Shown: in pieces, positions 1 to 5,083 of the stretch
Layout of the letters: the number at the start of each line of letters is the position of its first letter
Numbering within the stretch: the first letter of the stretch is position 1
NCBI GenBank assembly: GCA_031376425.1
Contig: JANMDR010000147.1
Coordinates: forward strand, 1-6,355
Direction: 5' to 3'
DNA length: 6,355 nt
From: JANMDR01 sp031376425
Lineage (GTDB): Bacteria; Pseudomonadota; Gammaproteobacteria; Burkholderiales; Usitatibacteraceae
Notes under the pieces: generated by a model
The model's input: only the letters and a program-made list of their open reading frames with translations
Database searches by the model: none
Told to the model about the DNA's origin: nothing
Made by a program: the position numbers and the translations under genes

Positions 1-4
1 CCGT

Positions 5-27
5 GTAGGGGCGCATTGCATGCGCCC
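5..27 (+). repeat. REP palindrome copy 1, GTAG foot
   Basis: A GTAG tetranucleotide (5-8) is followed directly by a 7-bp stem GGGCGCA (9-15), a 5-nt loop TTGCA (16-20) and the matching arm TGCGCCC (21-27). A conserved GTAG or GGAG at the 5' foot of a short GC-rich hairpin is the known signature of REP elements mobilised by RAYT transposases. The same 23 bases recur exactly at 187-209 and as an inverted variant at 119-141, and a RAYT-type gene follows at 386. It is therefore most likely one member of a REP/BIME array. Confidence 0.75.
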
Positions 28-85
28 AAACGGTGAAAATTTGACGGTTGTGCATGTATCCAAACCGTTCTTATTCGATGGTAAT
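18..85 (+). repeat. 34-bp tandem repeat array 1 (two units)
   Basis: Two 34-bp units lie at 18-51 and 52-85. The first begins GCATGCGCCCAAACGGTGAA and ends GACGGTTGT; the second keeps GCATG, CCAAACCG and GATGG but is strongly degenerate. The unit starts inside the loop of REP copy 1, so each unit carries the right half of the REP hairpin plus about 24 bp of tail. The better-preserved array at 200-301 fixes the 34-bp period. Confidence 0.6.
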
Positions 86-118
86 CACAAGGTAGGTGCA
101 TCTTTAACAACACGACGA

Positions 119-141
119 GGGCGTATGCAATACGCCCCTAC
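119..141 (-). repeat. REP palindrome copy 2, inverted, with compensated stem
   Basis: This is the reverse-strand copy of the REP hairpin: GGGCGTA (119-125), loop TGCAA (126-130), TACGCCC (131-137), then CTAC (138-141), which is GTAG on the minus strand. Relative to the other copies one stem pair has changed on both sides, C-G to T-A (124 with 132), so pairing is kept. With copies 1 and 3 it forms the alternating orientation typical of BIMEs. Confidence 0.75.
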
Positions 142-186
142 AGAGGCAGTTTCACTTCGTTGTTGGCGTCTAGGATCATTGCCGTT

Positions 187-209
187 GTAGGGGCGCATTG
201 CATGCGCCC
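187..209 (+). repeat. REP palindrome copy 3, GTAG foot
   Basis: GTAG (187-190), stem GGGCGCA (191-197), loop TTGCA (198-202) and arm TGCGCCC (203-209) are identical to REP copy 1 at 5-27. It is the REP nearest to the transposase gene and leads into the second 34-bp tandem array, just as copy 1 leads into the first. Confidence 0.75.
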
Positions 210-301
210 AAACGGTGAGAATATGACGGTTGTGCATGCGCCCGAACGGTGAAAATATGACGGCCATGCATGAGCCCAAGCGGTAAAAATACGACGGCGT
301 T
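200..301 (+). repeat. 34-bp tandem repeat array 2 (three units)
   Basis: Three head-to-tail units of exactly 34 bp lie at 200-233, 234-267 and 268-301. Each begins GCATG, carries CCC-A/G-A-A/G-CGGT around its tenth base, then an A-rich stretch and GACGG near the end. Units diverge progressively from left to right. There are no unique spacers between them, so this is a simple tandem array grown from the right half of the adjoining REP, not a CRISPR. Bases 298-312 also resemble 158-172 (13 of 15), so flanking sequence may have been duplicated as well. Confidence 0.7.
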
Positions 302-302
302 G

Positions 303-333
303 TTGACGTTTAACATCGCTGAAATCCTAAAAT
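303..333 (+). promoter_or_regulatory. Candidate promoter for the RAYT gene
   Basis: TTGACG (303-308, 5 of 6 to the -35 consensus) and TAAAAT (328-333, 5 of 6 to the -10 consensus) are separated by 19 bp, slightly longer than ideal. They sit just after the last tandem unit and about 50 bp before the ATG at 386. This is a pattern match only; the long spacer keeps confidence low. Confidence 0.3.
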
Positions 334-385
334 CTCGCGCTGTGCTACGATCTTCATCATCCATCCATCTTTGGGAACCGCTTAA

Positions 386-900
386 ATGGGCTTTGACGTG
401 ACCCTTCATCATCGTCGTTCTATCCGTTTGCGTCATTACGATTACTCGCAAACGGGATTCTATTTTTAACGATTTGTACGTTTCACCGTGCGCCGTTATT
501 TGGTCGGGTTGTTGATGGCGTGATGTTGCCGAATGCGGCTGGCATTATTGCCCACGCACAATGGCAGGCCACGCGTGAGATGCGTGCGAATGTTGAATTG
601 CATGAATACATCATCATGCCGAATCATATGCATGGAATTTTGGAAATCACGGACGTGAATGAGACGGCATGTGAGGCCACATTGGGCGACATGGTGCGAG
701 GGTATAAATCGGCAGTTACAAGACAGGTGAGAGCGCAGCAGGGTGGTGCGCAGTCAGCAGTATGGCAGCGTGGATTTTATGAAAATGTGATTCGTAGTGA
801 GGAAGCGTATTTGGCAATGTCCAGATACATTCAGACCAATCCGTTGCGATGGGAAAATGATTTATATTTTGTTCATACGCCACCCGTCCCCAAACGGTAA
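386..900 (+). pseudogene. REP-associated tyrosine transposase (RAYT, Y1/HUH), frameshifted
   Basis: RAYTs are single-domain HUH nucleases of the IS200/IS605 TnpA superfamily (Y1_Tnp, Pfam PF01797). They nick and rejoin single-stranded REP hairpins through a catalytic tyrosine. The first frame starts at ATG 386 and reads 27 residues with the family N-terminus (RRSIRLRHYDYSQTGFYF) before TAA at 467-469. The -1 frame continues at once as LTICTFHRAPLFGRVVDG and runs to the stop at 898-900. Joined, the product has about 171 residues. It holds the HUH metal motif H81-M-H83 in MPNHMHG (625-633), a GYKS segment whose Y107 is the likely nucleophile, and the C-terminal WQRGFYENVIR and YIQTNPLRW motifs. 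The break is one T short in the run 463-467. An in-frame TAA at 383-385 rules out a start further upstream. If no frameshifting occurs, a GTG at 520 could start a 126-residue fragment that keeps HUH and Tyr. Three REPs lie just upstream. The family call is firm; whether the gene is dead, phase-variable, recoded or a sequencing error is open. Confidence 0.8.
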
Positions 901-907
901 AACCGTT
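889..907. repeat. Repeat-derived motif and small hairpin at the RAYT stop
   Basis: CCCAAACGGT at 889-898 is identical to the core of the upstream 34-bp units (25-34 and 207-216). It encodes the last residues of the transposase frame and is followed by its inverse, giving the stem AACGGT (893-898), loop AAA, ACCGTT (902-907). It lies between the convergent ends of the RAYT gene (900) and the DUF1329 gene (910). It may act as a weak bidirectional terminator, but neither strand has a proper U-tract. It may equally be a REP remnant marking the right edge of the transposase unit. Confidence 0.4.
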
Positions 908-909
908 CC

Positions 910-2307
910 CTATCGTGACCCCGTCCCCCGCAATGCCTGTGGCGTAAAGTCGGACGCGTTTTTTTTCAGCGGCATATAGAACACTTTTTCTTGGTTTCTT
1001 AATCCCATGACGATATAGCGGCCATTTTGTAAATCGTGGTGCACTTCAGCGGTGGGGAAAAACGTGCTTTGGTTATATAAATTAATATTGTGTTGCTCGG
1101 CGGTGCGCCAGAGTTTGCCTGCGTTGTCGTATTTGTCGGTAACTAAAATAAACCAGCTGTCTTCGTCAATGTAGAACACGCGTTTTGCATACAAATGGCT
1201 GGTGCCTGCTTTGAGGGTGGCTTCAACCACCCAAACGCGGTGGGTTTCATAGCGAGTGTAATCGGGGTTGAGGTGGCCGATTTTAGCAATATCGCTGTAT
1301 TTCAATGCGGTATCGGCAAGTTTGTAGGAGTTATACGGTACGAGCATTTCTTGTTTGCCGATCAACTTCCAATCGTAGCGGTCTGGCGCGCCGTTATACA
1401 TAAATTGATCATCTACGGTACGTTGGCCATCGCCGCCAACTAATGGGCTATCGTAGGCAACGGCGGGTGCTAGGCGCACGCGGCGTTGGCCCGGATTGTA
1501 AATCCATGCGGAACGCGGGTCTTTGTTTTGATCTACGTTTTCTTGGATTAACAGCATTTCTCCAGCAAGACGCGCCGGTGCCATCACATTTTGCAGGTAA
1601 TTGGCACGGCGATTAGGAATGATATCGCTGGGTGCCATTGTTAAATTACCGTAATGAAATTCGGCCTGATATTCAAAATCGGTAGTGACATAATCGCCAG
1701 CGCGTGTCGGGGCAATATGGACGAAATGCATTTCGAAGGAATCGCCCCAATAACGAAGTAGGTGATTCCAAATGGCTTGTTGTCCCGTTTTCGGCTGCGG
1801 AAAAGGCAGGCCTGCGGTACAGCCAGTCACGCCATTGCCGCTGGCGGTGAGCACGGCTTTGGGGGCGCAGTCGCGCGTTTGGTCGTAGTGTTTTTGTGGA
1901 TAAGCAGCGGTACGACGGGATTGGTAGACGTTCATCTTAAACGTCGGATAGGTTTTAAACATCGCCAATTGGCCGGGGCTCAATAGTGTTTTGTACTGCT
2001 CGACATTGGCGGCGGTAACGGTATACAGCGGCTTATCGGCCGCAAAAGGATCAAGATAATGCCCGCCGGCTTTGTGGTTTATGCCCGCCGGTACTTGAGT
2101 CAAACCGCCGTCCCAAGCTGGAATGGTGCCACTGGCATTACCCGCACGCTCGGCACCCATGGGGGTGAGCTTGGAAGTGGGGCTAGTGCCAAGTTGCGCT
2201 AAATCTGCGGGTGAAATTTCTGCACTTGCTAAACTAGATGTCAAGCAAATTGACGCGATGCCGGTAAAGGCGCTGATGCGGTTAAGCAAATTTGAACGCG
2301 AAGGCAT
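910..2307 (-). CDS. Secreted DUF1329 family protein
   Basis: The protein belongs to DUF1329 (Pfam PF07044), large exported proteins of proteobacteria related to the LolA/LolB lipoprotein-carrier fold. Their role is not well established; they are often encoded with DUF1302 proteins and RND/MMPL exporters. I chose the ATG at 2305-2307 because GAGG (2314-2317) precedes it by 6 nt; an in-frame start at 2346 would add 13 residues without better support. The product has 465 residues. Residues 1-29 form a Sec signal peptide with basic PSRSNLLNR, a hydrophobic core and ASA before E30. There is no convincing lipobox, so the mature protein is probably periplasmic or peripheral to the outer membrane. 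Family landmarks include LTPMGAERAGN near the start of the mature chain, IWNHLLRYWGD, PARLAGEMLLIQE, and RSAWIYNPGQRRVRLAP followed by AYDSP. The length is normal for the family and no frame damage is visible. It stands alone here, without the usual DUF1302 or exporter partners, so a function cannot be assigned from context. Confidence 0.88.
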   Translation of the reverse strand: MPSRSNLLNRISAFTGIASICLTSSLASAEISPADLAQLGTSPTSKLTPMGAERAGNASGTIPAWDGGLTQVPAGINHKAGGHYLDPFAADKPLYTVTAANVEQYKTLLSPGQLAMFKTYPTFKMNVYQSRRTAAYPQKHYDQTRDCAPKAVLTASGNGVTGCTAGLPFPQPKTGQQAIWNHLLRYWGDSFEMHFVHIAPTRAGDYVTTDFEYQAEFHYGNLTMAPSDIIPNRRANYLQNVMAPARLAGEMLLIQENVDQNKDPRSAWIYNPGQRRVRLAPAVAYDSPLVGGDGQRTVDDQFMYNGAPDRYDWKLIGKQEMLVPYNSYKLADTALKYSDIAKIGHLNPDYTRYETHRVWVVEATLKAGTSHLYAKRVFYIDEDSWFILVTDKYDNAGKLWRTAEQHNINLYNQSTFFPTAEVHHDLQNGRYIVMGLRNQEKVFYMPLKKNASDFTPQALRGTGSR

Positions 2308-2528
2308 TATTTTCCTCAGATTGATAGGCTGAGAAAAGAGTAGCATAGTCGCAGCTTCTATTCAAAACTGATGGGTTAGTTGCTTAATTTCCATTTAATT
2401 TTATGTTTGTGAGTGAACACCTTCATGAAGAGGCTTTAATTTACGGTATCTCCGGGCAAAGCTAGCTTGGATTTAGGCAGCGTTAGGTAGTCGCTAGATT
2501 CATGTTGAAAAATTTGTTGTTCTAAAGA

Positions 2529-2543
2529 TGTAGTTTTGCTACA
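2529..2543. promoter_or_regulatory. Putative HexR-like operator 1 upstream of glk
   Basis: TGTAGTTTTGCTACA is a palindrome with perfect 5-bp arms, TGTAG and CTACA, around a 5-bp centre. It matches 14 of 15 positions of TGTARTWWWAYTACA, the HexR-type consensus as I remember it. It lies 126 bp before the glk start, and a related site follows 35 bp downstream, centre to centre. The same arms occur upstream of the receptor gene at 4767-4781. The palindrome is seen directly; the regulator is inferred. Confidence 0.55.
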
Positions 2544-2562
2544 CTGTTTTCTGGCTGTCGGA

Positions 2563-2579
2563 TTGTAGTTTTGTTACGA
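2563..2579. promoter_or_regulatory. Putative HexR-like operator 2 upstream of glk
   Basis: TTGTAGTTTTGTTACGA repeats the 10-bp core TGTAGTTTTG of the site at 2529-2543 and matches 15 of 17 positions of TTGTARTWWWAYTACAA. Its right arm is imperfect (TTACG). The 35-bp centre-to-centre spacing from site 1 would suit two dimers on nearly the same face or a loop across a promoter. It lies 90 bp before the glk start codon. Confidence 0.5.
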
Positions 2580-2669
2580 CTCCGCGCAATGTAATACCAT
2601 AATAGTACCAACTGGCAGTGCCGATGATCGGAAGTATTCCTCTCGGCGCGTCATCATAGAATTTTATAC

Positions 2670-3677
2670 ATGGGTATGGCAGAAACAACTCTTATTGAAA
2701 CTTCGTATCCACGCCTTGTTGCAGATATTGGCGGTTCGAATGCACGCTTTGGTTACGTGCCGCATATTGGCGAAAAAGTCCAATATGTGCGAACGCTCGC
2801 CGTGCAAGGGCATGCCACTGCGGCGGGTGCTGCACAAAGTTATCTTGGTGCGCTAAAGCAGGAAATGCAGGGTGCCTATCGTGCGCCCCGTCATGCTGCG
2901 TTTGCCGTAGCTACGGCGGTAACGAGCGACCAAATTGATCTCACCAACAGTAACTGGCGTTTTTCATGTCGCGCGCTAGAGGCTGAGTTAGAGTTAGAAC
3001 AATTATTTGTGCTCAATGATTTTGAAGCATTAGCCATGTCGCTCCCGCACCTAGAGCCATCGCAGTTGCGCGTTTTGCATAGCTCGGGCTTAGCGCCACG
3101 GGGCACCTTAGCCGTCATTGGCCCAGGTACGGGCTTAGGCGTGGCGGGTGTGGTGCAAACTAACGAGGGTTGGGTGGTATTGCCAACCGAAGGGGGGCAC
3201 GTTACCTTAAGCGCGGCGGATGATTACGAAGCCGAGCTTTTAGCCGTTGCCAGACGCAGCTGGCCGCATGTATCAGCGGAGCGCTTACTATCGGGTATTG
3301 GCCTGCCGGTGCTGCATCAAGCTGTGGCAACAGTGTTAGCAAAACCCTACACGGCGCTATCGGCGGAGCAAATTGTTGAGCTTGGTATGGCGCAGACGGA
3401 TGAAGCATGTAGCCTGACCATCGATGCGTTTTGCGGCTTTTTTGGCGGTTTTGCAGGTAATGTGGCGCTTACCTTGGGTGCCAGAGGCGGTATTTATATT
3501 GGCGGCGGCATAGTGCCACGCTTTGGCGAGCGTTTTTTTAAATCGCAATTTCGGGCGCGTTTCATCAATAAGGGCCGATTCAGCGATTACTTAGCCGATG
3601 TGCCCTGTGCATTGATAACGGATACCTTGGTAGCACTTACCGGTGCTGCCATCGCGATTGACGAGCGCCGGAAGTAG
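2670..3677 (+). CDS. glk: Glucokinase
   Basis: ATP-dependent glucokinase (EC 2.7.1.2), cytoplasmic, converts glucose to glucose-6-phosphate and feeds glycolysis, the Entner-Doudoroff and pentose-phosphate routes. The 335-residue product is a full-length member of the proteobacterial Glk family (Pfam PF02685). The phosphate loop is DIGGSNARF (D19-F27). LNDFEA holds the catalytic Asp (N116-D117). GPGTGLGV (151-158) and PTEGGH (E174, H177) form the sugar site, and YIGGGIVPRF (276-285) is the conserved C-terminal adenosine-side motif. Many Burkholderiales carry Glk fused to a C-terminal RpiR-type regulator; this one has no such domain. ATG 2670 is the first in-frame start after a stop at 2625-2627. 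ATG 2676 is an alternative, and neither has a clear Shine-Dalgarno, so translation may be weakly initiated. Two HexR-like palindromes lie 90-140 bp upstream. The gene ends 16 bp from the convergent reductase, and no clear terminator is visible between them. Confidence 0.95.
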   Translation: MGMAETTLIETSYPRLVADIGGSNARFGYVPHIGEKVQYVRTLAVQGHATAAGAAQSYLGALKQEMQGAYRAPRHAAFAVATAVTSDQIDLTNSNWRFSCRALEAELELEQLFVLNDFEALAMSLPHLEPSQLRVLHSSGLAPRGTLAVIGPGTGLGVAGVVQTNEGWVVLPTEGGHVTLSAADDYEAELLAVARRSWPHVSAERLLSGIGLPVLHQAVATVLAKPYTALSAEQIVELGMAQTDEACSLTIDAFCGFFGGFAGNVALTLGARGGIYIGGGIVPRFGERFFKSQFRARFINKGRFSDYLADVPCALITDTLVALTGAAIAIDERRK

Positions 3678-3693
3678 CACGCTAGACCTTTCC

Positions 3694-4575
3694 CTAGACT
3701 TCCCCAGGCCAATGCGTACCTAATTGCGCGTAACGTGCCTGTAACTGCGCCATCATTTCTGCCGGCAACGCGCCTTTTTCTACTAGAGCGATATTGTGGG
3801 CTAAATGCGCACTTGATGCCGTGCCAACAATGGCAGTGCTTACATTGGGTGCGTGGGCGGCGAAGCGCAGGGCAACCTCGTCCCATTCCATGCCCTGCAG
3901 ATTAAACTGCAATGCATTCATACGCCCCCAATAGGTTTCGCAATATTGGCCATGTGGCTGGGTGGCGTAGCGCCACGGTGCATTGCCCAATGCCCGCTTG
4001 CCAATGATGCCCAATCCACGGGCATTGGCAGCGGGTAAGGTGTGCAATGCGCTGGCTTGGTCGAAAAGATTAACCGAACATTCTATGCTGCCAAAGCGCC
4101 CGCTATCAATCGCCCATGCGAGGTCTTGATTTTCCCCAGAGTAGGCGATTACCCTTACTTTGCCCTTTTCACGAGCATTTTCGAGCGCATCAATGACGCC
4201 GTTGTGCAACATGGTATTGCTAGGGCAGGAGTGCAGGTGCACGATATCGAGCACGTCGGTTTTTAAGTTTTGCAGCGCTAAATGAATTCCGGATTCAATA
4301 CAGTCATAGGTCCAATCGGGAACCCCAGGCACGCCGTAGCCTACCTTGGTAGAAAGTAAAAACTCATTGCGACGATGCGCCACGTGGCGACCAATACGCG
4401 CTTCCGATAAGCCGTAACCACGCGCAGTATCAATAAGATTAATGCCAGCATCGAGTGCGCCATTAAGTAAATTAGCGATATCCGCTTCCGGTGTGGCTGG
4501 ATCACCAATTTGGCCTGCGCCAAATCCTAAGGCTGAAACCATCAAGCCAGTATTTCCAAATTCTCGTTTGATCAA
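3694..4575 (-). CDS. Aldo/keto reductase family oxidoreductase
   Basis: A soluble NAD(P)H-dependent oxidoreductase of the aldo/keto reductase superfamily (Pfam PF00248), 293 residues, slightly short but complete. The catalytic tetrad is visible: D49 and Y54 in LIDTARGYGLSE, K77 in LLSTKVG, and H115 in DIVHLHS. The N-terminal KREFGNTGLMVSALGFGAG and the C-terminal cofactor segment AIVGTASSAHLAHNI are typical. The substrate cannot be read from sequence. Relatives act on sugars and small carbonyls, and the location between glucokinase and an outer-membrane receptor makes a sugar or sugar-derived aldehyde reasonable (inference). The start is TTG (4573-4575) with a strong AAGGAG (4582-4587) 6 nt upstream; the next Met is residue 12, inside the conserved N-terminal strand, so TTG is preferred. 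Its promoter should lie in the region shared with the divergent receptor gene. Confidence 0.9.
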   Translation of the reverse strand: MIKREFGNTGLMVSALGFGAGQIGDPATPEADIANLLNGALDAGINLIDTARGYGLSEARIGRHVAHRRNEFLLSTKVGYGVPGVPDWTYDCIESGIHLALQNLKTDVLDIVHLHSCPSNTMLHNGVIDALENAREKGKVRVIAYSGENQDLAWAIDSGRFGSIECSVNLFDQASALHTLPAANARGLGIIGKRALGNAPWRYATQPHGQYCETYWGRMNALQFNLQGMEWDEVALRFAAHAPNVSTAIVGTASSAHLAHNIALVEKGALPAEMMAQLQARYAQLGTHWPGEV

Positions 4576-4581
4576 AAGTTG

Positions 4582-4587
4582 CTCCTT
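4582..4587 (-). promoter_or_regulatory. Shine-Dalgarno deciding the TTG start of the reductase
   Basis: On the minus strand these bases read AAGGAG, six nucleotides before TTG at 4573-4575. No ATG lies at a suitable distance, so this site supports TTG as the real start codon. Confidence 0.75.
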
Positions 4588-4709
4588 GGGTTGCTTTAGC
4601 GTGGTACTTAGGGATGTTTGCTACCAAACGCCAATATTCAAAAGCAGTTAGAAATTGGTGCGTTGCACAAAAATGAGTCAAAAACTTATGTTGCGCTGCA
4701 CCATTTAAA

Positions 4710-4731
4710 GGCACTAAAAAGGCACTAAAAA
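4710..4731 (+). repeat. 11-bp direct repeat GGCACTAAAAA x2
   Basis: Two adjacent perfect copies of GGCACTAAAAA lie at 4710-4720 and 4721-4731. An inverted GGCACTAA is found 244 bp on, read on the minus strand at 4975-4982. The three copies bracket the operators and the promoter of the receptor gene. They could be binding sites for a second regulator or a simple slippage duplication; nothing decides between these. Confidence 0.45.
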
Positions 4732-4759
4732 ATCGAAGCTGAATAAAACAAAATCGTAG

Positions 4760-4788
4760 AATTTTTTGTAGTATAGCTACAAAAAATT
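4760..4788. promoter_or_regulatory. Near-perfect 12-bp-arm palindrome, HexR-like operator
   Basis: Arms AATTTTTTGTAG (4760-4771) and CTACAAAAAATT (4777-4788) are perfect inverses around TATAG. The inner 17-mer TTGTAGTATAGCTACAA (4766-4782) matches 16 of 17 positions of TTGTARTWWWAYTACAA and shares the TGTAG and CTACA arms with the site before glk. It lies about 190 bp before the reductase start and about 300 bp before the receptor start, so it could serve either gene. On the minus strand it contains TATACT (4775-4770), a good -10 hexamer but with no convincing -35. As RNA it would form a hairpin flanked by A/U tracts, so a terminator role is an alternative. Confidence 0.6.
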
Positions 4789-4827
4789 AGTTTCAGAGCG
4801 CCTTGTACAGAAAAATTTGCAGCAAAA

Positions 4828-4863
4828 ACCGTGTTTTCAAGCAAAACCCCCCGAAAACACGGT
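4828..4863 (+). other. Stem-loop with 11-bp perfect stem upstream of the receptor promoter
   Basis: ACCGTGTTTTC (4828-4838) pairs perfectly with GAAAACACGGT (4853-4863) across a 14-nt loop that contains a run of six C. It is followed by an interrupted T-rich stretch (4871-4880). It lies before the proposed promoter at 4904, so it is unlikely to be in the receptor mRNA leader unless transcription starts earlier. It may be a terminator for read-through, a protein-binding inverted repeat or part of a small RNA. Confidence 0.45.
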
Positions 4864-4878
4864 AAAAGTGTTGTATTT

Positions 4879-4895
4879 TTGTAGTTATTTCGCAC
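4879..4895. promoter_or_regulatory. Degenerate HexR-like site upstream of the receptor promoter
   Basis: TTGTAGTTATTTCGCAC has a perfect left half (10 of 10) and a decayed right half, 13 of 17 overall against TTGTARTWWWAYTACAA. Its centre is 34 bp from the site at 4913-4929, almost the same spacing as the two glk sites. Alone it would be a weak call; the spacing raises it. Confidence 0.35.
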
Positions 4896-4903
4896 ACCCT
4901 GCG

Positions 4904-4932
4904 TTGACAGGAAACTAGTTTTATTACAAAAT
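4904..4932 (+). promoter_or_regulatory. Candidate sigma-70 promoter of the TonB-dependent receptor
   Basis: TTGACA (4904-4909) is a perfect -35 hexamer. Exactly 17 bp later CAAAAT (4927-4932) matches 4 of 6 of the -10 consensus. The predicted start near 4939 gives a leader of about 145 nt before ATG 5084. A HexR-like operator (4913-4929) fills the spacer. Confidence 0.5.
4913..4929. promoter_or_regulatory. HexR-like operator between -35 and -10 of the receptor promoter
   Basis: AACTAGTTTTATTACAA matches 14 of 17 positions of TTGTARTWWWAYTACAA: every position from the fourth on agrees, and only the first three differ. It sits in the spacer of the promoter at 4904-4932, where a bound protein would block RNA polymerase, so repression is the expected mode. 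Confidence 0.45.
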
Positions 4933-4998
4933 CGTGTTAGCTGTAGGTTTGCAATTCTAGGTTTTGCCAAAAAATTAGTGCCTCTAACACTACGAACG

Positions 4999-5047
4999 CC
5001 CCAAAAAGGGGACAAACCCAAAAATATGGGTCAACCCCAGCAATGGG
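4999..5047 (+). promoter_or_regulatory. Three consecutive small hairpins in the receptor mRNA leader
   Basis: CCCC-AAAAA-GGGG (4999-5011), ACCCA-AAAATA-TGGGT (5016-5031) and CCCA-GCAA-TGGG (5036-5047) follow one another 37 to 85 nt before the start codon. The alternating C-runs and G-runs also allow other pairings, for example the first G-run with the second or third C-run. This is compatible with a post-transcriptional control element, but it matches no riboswitch I recognise. Confidence 0.4.
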
Positions 5048-5083
5048 ATCCGCTTCACAATTAACTTAAACGAGGAAAAGTCG

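Larger units (their letters stand above)
2308..2669. other. Divergent intergenic region between DUF1329 gene and glk
   Basis: These 362 bp separate two divergently transcribed genes and should hold both promoters. Next to the DUF1329 start I see its Shine-Dalgarno (2314-2317) but no strong promoter. On the glk side there are two related palindromes (separate entries) and possible promoter pieces: TTGAAA at 2505-2510 and an AT-rich CATAAT at 2598-2603, neither with a good partner. Two perfect 10-bp palindromes, CTTCATGAAG (2421-2430) and AAGCTAGCTT (2459-2468), are short enough to be chance. No further gene is supported. Confidence 0.6.

Noticed and set aside
18..301. Possible CRISPR array from regularly spaced repeats
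   Set aside because: The 34-bp units abut with no unique spacers, diverge in sequence, and start within a REP hairpin; no cas genes are present.
85..451. Minus-strand open frames across the repeat region
   Set aside because: They run through the REP palindromes and tandem units and give low-complexity, repeat-derived peptides with no recognisable family and no ribosome binding site.
520..900. Treating the GTG-started frame as a complete small transposase
   Set aside because: The upstream -1 frame encodes the conserved family N-terminus up to the exact junction, so 520 is internal to a longer frameshifted gene.
2308..2346. Upstream in-frame start of the DUF1329 gene adding 13 residues
   Set aside because: The ATG at 2307 has GAGG at ideal spacing and gives a standard signal peptide; the extension would put extra residues before it.
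3678..3693. Terminator between glk and the reductase gene
   Set aside because: The 16-bp gap contains a repeated CTAGAC but no inverted repeat and no T-tract.
4616..4629. Small inverted repeat GTTTG-CTAC-CAAAC upstream of the reductase
   Set aside because: Five-base arms are expected by chance in a region this size, and the motif does not recur elsewhere in the window.
3202..4714. Several 60-99 residue frames opposite glk and the reductase
   Set aside because: They lie in other frames of genes that have intact catalytic motifs, and they show no homology-like features of their own.
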